From the NCBI GenBank assembly GCA_013146195.2, contig CM028381.1:61386744-61450743 (forward strand): DNA of 64,000 bases. Direction: 5' to 3'. Shown piece after piece: positions 56,601-64,000 of this stretch (position 1 is the first letter of the stretch; every line of letters begins with the position of its first letter). This stretch comes from Codonopsis lanceolata (Eukaryota; Streptophyta; Magnoliopsida; Asterales; Campanulaceae). The notes below the pieces were generated by a model that did no database searches, had not been told where the DNA came from, and was given only the letters and a program-made list of their open reading frames with translations. The translations under genes and the position numbers were made by a program.

Positions 56601-59337
56601 AAAGTGATCAAGATAAGGATGAAGAAGAATTTGAGACGAGTGATAATCCCGTGAATGTAGATGATAAGGATGATGATAAACCTCAATATGATGATGATTG
56701 TTAGCTTGTTCTTAGTTGTTACTTGTTATATTCCATGACTATAGTTCTCTTTTGATTTCCATGACGTTTTCATTTGCTTTGATAACTATTTATTTTCTTG
56801 TTTGAATTTTTAGTTAAGTTCATCTAATGCATTGGAATTTCAACTATGAATGCATAATTTGTGTTATTGACATTATGTTAGAACTTAGTTTTATGTATTA
56901 TGCTCATTTATAACATGTTTTGTTGATATCTGTTAAGTTATATGTATTTTATGTAATTTTCCTTAGTATTTTTTCCATGAGCGCCTTTTTGGGGCCTTTT
57001 TAGCGCCTCGCCTCTCGCCTCAAATTTGGACTTATCGTCTTTTTGGCGCCTCTCGACTCTGACAACTATGAATTTACCAAATGGTACATTCATAACGCTC
57101 TTGATCAAAGTCAGTCGACCACCCTTAGACAAATATTGTCTTTTCCAGTCCGCTAGACTCCTCTCAAATCTTTCAATAACTGAATTCCATACTTCCACAT
57201 TCTTGAAGGGGGGCCCTAGGGGGAGACCCAAATATTTCGTAGGAAGACTCCTACCTTACACCCGAAGAAATCTATCAAAACTCTTAAGTTCTCCACAACC
57301 CCTACTGGAATTATTTCGCTCTTTTCAATATTAATCTTCAGCCCCAATGCAGCTCGAAACAAAAGGAGAACAATCCTGAGATAACCCAACTATGATTTAT
57401 CCGCCTTGCAAAAAACGATGACTAACTAAGAACTCATACTCTACTCCCCTATCCACCTTAAAACCTTTTATATAACCCCCAACCACCGCCTTATCAATCA
57501 AGGAACTCAACGCCTCCATCACCTTAATGCCAATATAGTCTCAATTAAAGCACAGATCTTGTAACTACATGCAATGTTCCAGATCTTATTGATGCTGCAA
57601 CTAAGCTAAGGCTGGACAGCTACAAAGTGGCGTTCAAGTTGACAAAGAAAACTACCTTTAAAAGCTTGGTAAAATTTATAGTGGTAATAGAACCATAATT
57701 TACAGAATTAACAAACACGAACATTCCAGTGGCAATGAGTTTCAACTGTATCCATCTCCTTCCTAAGAAGTTAAAGAAATGATTCCAAACTTTCAGCCTT
57801 CCCATTGGTACTCATGTAAGACCCACATTGATTGAAATCTAGTACTCCCTCCGTTCCTAAATAATCGTCCAATTTGACCTGGCTCACCGTTTAAGAAAAA
57901 GTAATTAACTATATTATAAAGAGTTAAATTTTCATCAACCACCGGTGTAGAATCTTATTTACACAAGCAGCCTTTCGAACATGACATGTGGCCAACCAAA
58001 ATTTAAAAAAATCAAGACAAAGATTGTGATTGGCACGTGTCATTTTCATAGGGGCCGCTTGTGTAAAAAAGATTCTACACCGTCGGTGGATCAAAATTTT
58101 ACTCTATTATAAATATTGGTATAATATGCAGTTTTTTTTAATGTCCTTGTGCATATGGCCATAATTAAGTAGGAAAAAAAGTAAGGATTAAGTGGTAAAA
58201 GTGTTTTCTTACAAAGGAAAGTTTAGAAACATGACAATTATTTTGCAACATACAAAAAAGGAAAGCAAGACAATTATTTTGGAACGAAGGGAGTACTAAT
58301 TATGTCCCATTAAATGTGTCCAAGATTTAGTTTTCAAGAGTCAATTTATCCAATTTTCAGACCAATATCCGACATAATTTGATTTAGTTTCAAATAGTAC
58401 AACTTACAACTATACCCACTATAAATTGCACGAAAAGGAATCTAATTTTTTATAGGTAAGTGTGACCCCTAGTTGGTATATGGATTGGAACCAAGGACCT
58501 CAAGTTCTTCGCCTGAGTGCCCTTTCCATCTCTCCCACCCCTTGGAGTCCACAAAAAGGAATCTCAACAGGAAGCTTTATAGTCTTGGAAAATCAAGTAA
58601 ATATACATCTAGAAAAGAAATCAGCTTGACATTGCATTGTCAAACTAAGACTTCTTCATGTGACATAGCCACAGAGCCATAGAGGTAATACTAGGAGTGT
58701 CCATTTTCTAATGAAGTTACTAAATTCAACTAATCAACTATCACAATTCACATCCCAATGTGCACTTGTAGTGCTATAAGGTAGAAACTAAGGATATTTA
58801 TGTACATGTGCTACTGAGATTGCTCAAAATTGCTCAAAGGTCAACTTTCCTGATTTCCTTGAAAAACAAACTATGAACACTTATTTTGGGGGACCAAGGA
58901 ATCAACTAGCTTTGCTTCTAATGAAGCTAAATTCCGAACGTTTAAAATGACAATGGAAGCAGGGCACAAATCTTATAAAGACAAGCTAGCAAAAACGTCT
59001 CCCTCCTTCGTAAAACAATTTGATCAACAATTTACCGAAAAGGTGAGAGAGAAACGGGAACAGCAGCATATAAACCCTATATAAAACCCTATCGTATAAA
59101 ATAAACCTACCCACATAATACAGATAGAAAATAGAAATGGATAATATTCATTTACATATACATATACATACACAAATGTGTATAGATATATGTGTGTGTA
59201 GGGAGAGAGAGAAAGACCTTTTCACGATCGACGGGAACGAATCGAGGGCCGCCGGACTTAGCAAGAGGAGGAGGGGGAGGGCCCCTTTGTGGTAGCGGTC
59301 TTCCGCCTCTTCGTTGAGGTTCTCCCATTCCTGCCAT
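47602..59337 (-). CDS. SAP18: SAP18, histone deacetylase complex subunit, 156 aa, six exons
   Basis: SAP18 is a ubiquitin-fold nuclear protein linking SIN3-type histone deacetylase repression and the splicing-associated ASAP complex. Exons (minus): 59218-59337, 49917-49949, 48727-48837, 47970-48065, 47743-47820, 47602-47634. All introns are phase 0 with GT-AG ends and the joined frame has no stop. The protein starts MAGMGEPQRRGGRPLPQRGP, has PVDREK then TCPLLLRVFTK, the hallmark AVRGKEPKDEVQIYTW, LRELTDLVKEV, LSFAFVYPAKNGRF and ends IGDYLDVAIM. Length matches plant SAP18 (about 150). Exon 2 is only 33 bp. Intron 1 is 9268 bp and packed with nested transposons; the others are 1079, 661, 149 and 108 bp. 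A CT/CA repeat lies in the leader. The gene looks intact. Confidence 0.96.
49216..49580. repeat. Tandem duplication in SAP18 intron 2, about 170-190 bp units
   Basis: Blocks such as TCTTCTCCCATTGCTTCTAC, TTCATGAAGCATTT, AATAAAAATTTAAGCTT and CTCGAGATTCAAC recur in the same order at 49216-49394 and 49406-49580. Confidence 0.85.
50719..50959. mobile_element. Stowaway-type MITE in SAP18 intron 1
   Basis: Starts CTCCCTATGTTCCACGCAAA and ends GGATGGAACGGAGGGAG, with TA at 50717-50718 and 50960-50961. It is 241 bp and less decayed than the related copies at 45.8-46.8 kb. Confidence 0.85.
53747..56704 (+). pseudogene. hAT transposase (BED finger, DUF659, hAT dimerisation), broken
   Basis: This enzyme would cut and paste the surrounding element. 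Segments: 53747-54241, with the likely start MSAPSSSSGG at 53765, a BED-type finger with CILCDQKYSGGIFRAKQH, then an acidic linker. The same frame passes a TGA at 54238-54240 and a TAG at 54358-54360 into the DUF659 region (54368-54718: HGCSIMLDGWKDKRERTLVN, VQVITDNASNM). 54778-55176 has WTPCAAHCLDLILEDLFEI. A frameshift occurs near 55141. 55142-55567 has ALKIASPLVKVLRLVDGDKK. The hAT dimerisation block lies at about 55705-55785 (SASRCERNWSFFEH-like) and continues after a MITE-bearing gap with HSKKRNRLTQVRSNDLVFVK at 56130-56190, ending in an acidic tail. It is not functional. Confidence 0.9.
55818..56060. mobile_element. Stowaway MITE nested inside the hAT transposase
   Basis: Starts CTCCCTCCATCCCTAAATT and ends TTTAGGGACGGAGGGAG, with TA at 55816-55817 and 56061-56062. 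It is 243 bp and closely related to 10685-11190. It sits between the two halves of the dimerisation domain, probably within an intron of the transposase. Confidence 0.92.
57845..58293. mobile_element. Stowaway MITE split by a second MITE
   Basis: Starts CTCCCTCCGTTCCTAAATAA and ends TTTTGGAACGAAGGGAG, with TA at 57843-57844 and 58294-58295. Its body is interrupted at 57921-58104. Confidence 0.88.
57921..58104. mobile_element. Mutator-like MITE with 9-bp target duplication
   Basis: 184 bp. Long inverted repeats begin GAGTTAAATTTTCATCAACC, with the right end reading as its imperfect complement (GGTGGATCAAAATTTTACTC). A perfect 9-bp duplication TATTATAAA (57912-57920 and 58105-58113) and long TIRs indicate a Mutator-type MITE. 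Confidence 0.85.
58444..58549 (-). mobile_element. tRNA-derived SINE, copy 3
   Basis: On the minus strand it starts GACTCCAAGGGGTGGGAGAG, has the B box GGTTCCAATCC, and ends GTCACACTTACCTATAAAAA. The target duplication is 15 bp with one mismatch (58429-58443 and 58550-58564, CAC(G/A)AAAAGGAATCT). It lies in SAP18 intron 1, in the same orientation as the gene. Confidence 0.9.
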
Positions 59338-59350
59338 TAAAATTGCTTTG

Positions 59351-59363
59351 CTCTCTCTCCTCT

Positions 59364-59412
<49 letters not shown>

Positions 59413-59426
59413 GCACACAGACACAC
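59351..59426. repeat. (CT)n(AC)n repeat in the SAP18 leader
   Basis: About 48 bp of CT-rich repeat followed by (AC)n, 14 bp upstream of the SAP18 start codon on the minus strand (there read GT then GA). It is probably transcribed in the 5' untranslated region, a common place for GA/CT repeats in plant genes. Confidence 0.95.
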
Positions 59427-60230
59427 TGATAATCTTAGCTCTTTCTCAGTTCTCCACTTACAGGCGAATATCAGCCCAAGTATTAGGTTGGACCTGAAAG
59501 CATGTTTGATATTTTGACCATCAAATAAAGTCTACTCGAAACCTTTGGGCCTAAAATCAAGTTTGGACATTAACCAAAGCCAGATCAAAATTTGTATAAT
59601 CTCCCCCCCTTTCGTTTTCTCTTGCTTTACCGGACATGGTTAGCCCTACAAAACTTTGGGCCTATAATCAATTTTGACCAAATCCGAAGAACCTGAGTTA
59701 TTTCAGACTACACAGTGTTATTTTCGGTGATAGTCGGCCCGATTCCCTATAGAGAAAATATAAGGAAAAATTACAAGCCGGTATATTTTTTAAAATATGT
59801 TTTCATATAAATCCATCTATTTTTTAGGCATATCTATTAGGTACAATTTTGGGGGGAAAGTACGTCACTACGCTTTGTTAGTTCCCTCCCTCCCCTTTCC
59901 TCTAAATTGCAGATCTGATCTCTGGGGCTTCGATTGTTTCAGAATTTTGGATAGCTGATAGATCGTCTGACGGTAAACCTGAAGCTGAATTTTTTTTTGG
60001 TGGATCTCGTTCAATTTACCGTCGTTAAGCAATTTATTGGGAGGTCTGTTGCAAGTTCGAGATTTTGCTTCTGTTATCACTCCATGGTTGCTGGCTGATG
60101 CTCATATATCTATGATTTAGGTACATGTTCGGAGACCTTTTTTGTTTTGTTCATTAATTGGATTTTCTAATTGGATTCAGCTCCATTTGCTTTGCTGTTT
60201 GGCATTTTTTATATCGAGTTTGTCTACATC
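59427..60230. other. SAP18 upstream region, possible divergent promoter
   Basis: No TATA box is evident for SAP18. At 59850-60060 the plus strand turns CT-rich (CCCTCCCTCCCCTTTCCTC) and then resembles a 5' leader, with a donor-like GACG|GTAAAC at about 59969. A shared promoter with a divergent plus-strand gene is possible. Confidence 0.4.
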
Positions 60231-60326
60231 ATGGACGACTTTGTTAGTGATTCGTCTCGTCATGAAGATCCTTCCGTTAATGAAGAAGGCTCTACACTAG
60301 CAAAAAGAGTTCATGGTCGTTGGTGA
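60231..60326 (+). pseudogene. Possible N-terminus of a disrupted gene
   Basis: The ATG at 60231 opens a 31-codon frame rich in Asp, Ser and Glu (MDDFVSDSSRHEDPSVNEEG) that ends within the HSP70-derived fragment. It follows leader-like sequence with possible introns. The frame is lost exactly where the HSP70 fragment begins (about 60312), so the insertion may have broken a real gene. I do not recognise the family. It could also be chance coding. Confidence 0.3.
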
Positions 60327-60834
60327 TTGTAATCTTGTTCTTCTGACCTGTAGTCTTATCCTCCACTTAGACATTAAGAATACCATTGGCATATATGTCA
60401 AAGCACACAGTGATCTGTGGAACACCGCTTGGAGCAGGTGGAATGCCGGAGAGCTCAAACTTTCCCAACAAATTATTATCCTTGGTTCTGGTTCTTTCAC
60501 CTTCATACACCTGGATCAACACCCCAGGCTAGTTATCGGAGTAAATCGAAAACACCTGCTCTTTCTTGGTGGGAATGGTAGTGTTTTTGGAATAAAAACC
60601 ATTACACCCCCATCTCGGCCAAAGGAGAGGGTAACATCCGAAGTAGCAAGTCTTGCACCTTCTCATTCCCTTCACCACTCAAAATCGCGGCATGTGAAGG
60701 CACCATAAGCCACAACCTCATCAGGGTTGATGCTCTTGCACAATTCCTTCCCATTGAAGAAATCCTGCAACAACTGCTGCACTTTAGGAATCCTGGTCGA
60801 CCCACCAATAAGAACCACATCATGGACATGTGAG
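60312..60834 (-). pseudogene. HSP70 (cytosolic type) pseudogene fragment
   Basis: HSP70 is an ATP-driven chaperone. On the minus strand the fragment covers the end of the ATPase domain (VHDVVLIGGSTRIPKVQQLL, FFNGKELCKSINPDEVVAYG), the linker region (AAILSGEGNEKVQDLLL) and part of the substrate-binding domain (PTKKEQVFSIYSDN, stop, PGVLIQVYEGERTRTKDNNL, GKFELSGIPPAP, GVPQITVCFDI, stop, VEDKTTGQKNKITITND). It has at least two stops and two or more frameshifts. It has no introns and is missing both ends (roughly 175 of 650 residues). Likely a retroposed or transduplicated piece. Confidence 0.93.
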
Positions 60835-61469
60835 AAAAAAATTGAAAGAAGAAAAAAAAATTTAAAAAAAAAGTAACAAAAATTGAAAAAGTGATTATAG
60901 CTTCAAAGATTCTTTTAGTAGAAGCAAGAGAGCTACTTAGCAGAATTTTGATTTTTAAGTAATTTTGTTCATGTTTAACAATGCATGCTTAAATTTTTTA
61001 CTGATTTTTTGTTTGTTTTGGCTGTTTACTCAGTCTTTTACCATTTCGGTATGTTTATTGCTTAGTTCTTGACAATGCAGGTTAAGTAGTAATGGGTTTC
61101 AGTTGTTTTCTTTATTTTAGCCTAAGGTTAGGTTATATTTCTCTGTCTCTGCAGACAAATAGCAGGAATCGAAACCTTTTTATTTCCCCCATCGGAAATA
61201 AATTTTCGTTTAATTTTTAAAATTTCATCAAAACACATATGGGGTTGTGAATCACCTTGACCAGCCGTGTCAAGCAATGATAACAATCTCCCGTTTGGGC
61301 ATGATGAGAAGTGAGAACGATTTCTTTTTTGAAGGTTTTATAGTAGTTGATATGGGTGCGATATGTATTTTTTCAATTGCTTTCTTAAAGAACGAATTCC
61401 TTCCATATTCATGTTAATTGTCGCTGGCAAAATTTTGCATTTAAATGGTTTAGTTGTTTAGCGCATGAC
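60835..61469. other. Non-coding, A/T-rich
   Basis: Starts with an A-rich run (60835-60880) immediately after the HSP70 fragment, then AT-rich sequence with no recognised feature. Confidence 0.4.
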
Positions 61470-62115
61470 TAAATTGTTGGATTTTTTTTAGCATTATTGG
61501 ATTTTTTTTTTGGTCTAAACAGTTCTAATGCCTGGATTTTGCATCAGCATTTTTAGATTTTTTTTTTCTTGAAAAAACTGTCTAAACAGTTTTGATGTCT
61601 GGATTTTGCATCAACATTTTTGGATTTTTTTTTGTCTAAACAGTTCTGATGCCTGGATTTTGCATCAGCATTTTTTGATTTTTTTTTGTCTAAACAGTTC
61701 TGATGTCTGAATTTCGCATCAGCATTTTTAGATTTTTTTTTGTCTTGAAAAAATGTCTAAACAGTTCTGATGCATGGATTTGGCATCAGCATTTTTGGAA
61801 TTTTTTTTTGTCTAAACAGTTATGATGTCTGGATATGGCATCAGCATTTTACGATTTTTTTTGTCTTGAAAAAACTGTCTAAACAGTTTTGATGCCTGAA
61901 TTTGGCATCAGTATTTTTAGAATTTTTTTTGGTCTAAACAGTTGTGATATCTGGATTTGACATCAGCATTTTTGGATTTTTTTTAATCTTGAAAAAACTA
62001 TCTAAACAGTTCCGATGCCTGGATTTGGCATCAGCATTTTTGAATTTTTTTGGTCTAAACAGTTTTGATGTCTGGATTTGGCATCAACATTTTTGTATTT
62101 TTTTTGTTTTAACAG
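61470..62115 (+). repeat. T-rich minisatellite, about ten units
   Basis: Imperfect units of about 54-66 bp contain GTCTAAACAGTT, TGATG(C/T)CTGGATTT, GCATCAGCATTTTT and a T run. Alternate units have an extra TCTTGAAAAAACT block, giving a two-unit higher-order period of about 120 bp. Confidence 0.93.
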
Positions 62116-63082
62116 TCCGGATGAGATTTATCTTCATTAATGACATTTTGGTCATTTGGCAACCAAGTTGTAGTTATATGAAATGTCCAAAAAATTAATG
62201 GACCTAGATGAAAACATATTTCTAAAATTGTACCCACTTGAAATTTACCCAAAATATAACCGCAAAAGTCCATTATATTTGTTTTAAATTGCTAAAGAAC
62301 ATTTTTAGAAGGAAAATAACAAAAATACTCTTAATAAAGGAAAGACGCACGAACAAAGCCACTGCCCAAATTGAAACATCACTTGAAACATCAGACGTGT
62401 TCATTTTGGGTCATGTAGTGTGATTTCTACATTCCTACAATTTTAATTCATATTATCACATTTTGCAACTCGAAGACAACGACGGTCAAATCATACTGAA
62501 CCGGGTCTAATGGAAGAAAAAGTCTCACTGCTGCTGTATGACACTCCACTTTTCCTCGATCAATATTTATCTATTATGCAAAATACCACTTTTCCTCAAT
62601 TAATGTTTATCTATTACAAAAAATAGACATATTCCATTTTATAACGTATATCATTCTCATATCAGTGGCGGTGTCGACAAATAGAGTTTGACAGATCCAA
62701 ATGTCTGAAACGTGGTTTATGGATTGGAGGACTATGGCAAGATTGAAAACATTTCCATCTTTTAATCAAAATCAAATAAGAGAAGCAGTTGATTCAAAGT
62801 AAAAGCATTTGTATTTCCAATTTGAAGCAACGACGCTCAAATTATAAGCAACGACGCCCACATCGTAGTCTTCGCCCATCTCCTCCACCACCATCGAGCA
62901 AGATTGTTCACATATTGCAACTATAAATGGAGTCGAAGATTGTTATTATCATGTCCGGAGATGTCAATTCAACCTATCTTGCAAAGCCAATTTCGAATTT
63001 CCGAACTTCCCATATTGAACAAGTTTGAGCTTTCATTTTTTTTTCAAGAATCTTGTTGTTGTTGCCTCTCTATCTCATACAA

Positions 63083-63113
<31 letters not shown>

Positions 63114-63600
63114 TCAAATGGCAATCAGTGTGTTTTTTTGTGGAGCTTTAAAGCATTCCATCTCAAAAGCAATTAGTAGATTGTCACATTTGTTTTTATA
63201 ATAAAGAAACAAAGAAAACGAAAGGGAAGGGAAGGGAAGGTGGAAGGAATGAAGGAGGAAGGAAGAAACTAAGTTGCTCTCCCGCTTCTTATCTCATTGA
63301 AGACGACGGTAGATATTTTAGGAACAATTTTATTAAAATGGATTTTAGTGGTTGAATAAAAAATAGAGGAGTGAAGCGGTTATAATTTCACAAAAGGGAA
63401 CCGACCCACAATTATTCCTATTATTTTGCTAGACTGCTTATCCTAACGAACCATATGTTGACAAAGCCCTATTCTAACTTAATAAGTGTCAGGTTCTGAG
63501 TTACGACATAACTTTTAGGGGGAAATCCGAGTCGCTCTACTTTTTAAAATTTTAATTCGCTTCAATCTCATGTTTTTTTTAATCGGAAAAGGATATTTTT
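62116..63600. other. Non-coding with simple repeats
   Basis: No gene recognised. A (CA)n tract lies at 63086-63113. A purine-rich GAAGG-type run lies at 63215-63270. Two similar stretches CCACTTTTCCTCRATYAATR (62548-62567 and 62587-62606) are separated by 39 bp. Confidence 0.45.
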
Positions 63601-64000
63601 GGGGGCAAAAAGATTGTGAGACCCTTAATGAGCAAGAGATGCGCAACGAAATAACGAAGGGATGCATCGCGGTTCACATAATCATACACCGTGATATAGA
63701 ATATGATCAATAGTCGGCATTAAAAGATATATCGCGGTCCTCATAGTTTTGCACCACGATACAAAAACAAGTGAACCGCGATACAAAATACATGTTTTAC
63801 TTTAATTTCTACATAAAAAATCATGAATGTTAACACTGATGAACCGCGGTACAAAATACATATGTGAACCGCAATATAAAAAATATGTTTTACTTTTAAT
63901 TTCTGTATTAAAATACATCGAAAAATTATGAAACCTGGGCATGCCCCAGATAAAAGATTACATGGAGAGATCGAAGTATAGGCATGCTCCAGATAAATCT
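63601..64000. repeat. Short repeats around GAACCGCGATACAAAA
   Basis: The motif (G)AACCGCG(A/G)TACAAAATACAT occurs around 63772, 63841 and 63866, with inverted forms (ATCGCGGTTCAC at about 63666, ATCGCGGTCCTC at about 63731). AAATATGTTTTACTTTTAAT also recurs. GGCATGC(C/T)CCAGATAAA is repeated at about 63938 and 63983. This is probably the edge of a repeat that continues past the window. Confidence 0.6.

Larger units (their letters stand above)
52857..57070 (+). mobile_element. Complete hAT element with 8-bp target duplication
   Basis: 4214 bp. The target duplication AATTTACC is at 52849-52856 and 57071-57078. Terminal inverted repeats are CATAGTTGTTAAAGGCG at 52857 and (on the minus strand) CATAGTTGTCAGAGTCGAG from 57070. 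Both ends have many GGCGCC/GCGCCT/AGGCG motifs, likely transposase-binding subterminal repeats. It encodes a decayed transposase. It is inserted in a LINE within SAP18 intron 1. Confidence 0.93.
51685..57542 (-). mobile_element. 5'-truncated LINE (L1-type), split by a hAT element
   Basis: The minus-strand RT remnant runs 57542-57079, is interrupted by the hAT (52857-57070), and resumes 52856-51710. Upstream blocks are VMEALSSLIDKAV and LPLGPPFKNVEVWNSVIERF, then WKRQYLSKGGRLTLIKSV just before the hAT. After it come WRYLVDRGSLWKKVVDSKYG, GSSVWKGILHSRFFFENLVS and IPLAIWWHVWRERNKRIFDN. The YADD/FADD region is deleted (VSHRFLQGG). An A tail (T run 51685-51694 on plus) marks the 3' end. It has many frame breaks and stops. 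It lies in intron 1 of SAP18, in the same orientation as the gene. Confidence 0.85.

Noticed and set aside
57620..57805. 61-codon minus-strand frame next to the LINE
   Set aside because: Some residues look protein-like, but there is no family match and no conserved neighbourhood.
61470..62115. CRISPR-like regularly spaced repeats
   Set aside because: Units are tandem without unique spacers and lie in a plant genome; this is a minisatellite.

Overview
This is nuclear DNA from a flowering plant, most likely a eudicot. It is AT-rich and has short exons with canonical GT-AG introns, Stowaway-type MITEs, Ty1/copia and Ty3/gypsy retrotransposons of plant lineages, plant-type hAT and Helitron elements, and long (ATT)n and (CT)n tracts. 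I see no bacterial operons, CRISPR arrays or viral genomes. Most of the window is transposon sequence in various states of decay.

Three host genes are well supported or plausible. (1) 10166-10609 (+) encodes a small, disordered, unrecognised protein of 147 residues. (2) 17389-19104 (-) is an intact two-exon plant O-methyltransferase of 362 residues. (3) 47602-59337 (-) is a complete six-exon SAP18 gene of 156 residues, whose first intron is about 9.3 kb and is filled with nested transposons. Fragments include a Lys-rich C-terminal exon cut off by a retrotransposon LTR (42223-42424), an HSP70 pseudogene piece (60312-60834) and a 5S rRNA-like sequence (14411-14531).

Layout: 1-3.8 kb holds copia (SIRE-like) LTRs in inverted arrangement plus a broken gag. 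4.4-6.7 kb holds a decayed minus-strand gypsy-type gag, PBS and LTR. 6.7-7.2 kb is a hAT-like non-autonomous element with a 10-bp target duplication, followed by a roughly 700-bp trinucleotide microsatellite. 10-17 kb holds the small gene, Stowaway MITEs, a copia RNase H remnant, a LINE fragment with a SINE inserted in it, a second SINE and the 5S relic. 17.4-19.1 kb is the methyltransferase. 20-24 kb is mostly non-coding. 24.4-31.86 kb is the 3' part of a minus-strand Athila-like element (3' LTR, env-position ORF, integrase, RNase H, RT). It is cut by a plus-strand Tekay-type chromovirus (31863-42222) with near-identical 2.8-kb LTRs but a badly broken interior. 43-45.6 kb holds two head-to-tail Helitron-type 3' ends, and 45.8-46.8 kb has three MITEs. 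47.6-59.3 kb is SAP18, in whose first intron a Stowaway sits inside a hAT, which sits inside a LINE. The last 3 kb holds the HSP70 fragment and a T-rich minisatellite.

The genes do not form an obvious pathway. The interest lies in insertion history, the structure of the decayed elements and one large repeat-filled intron that still appears spliceable.
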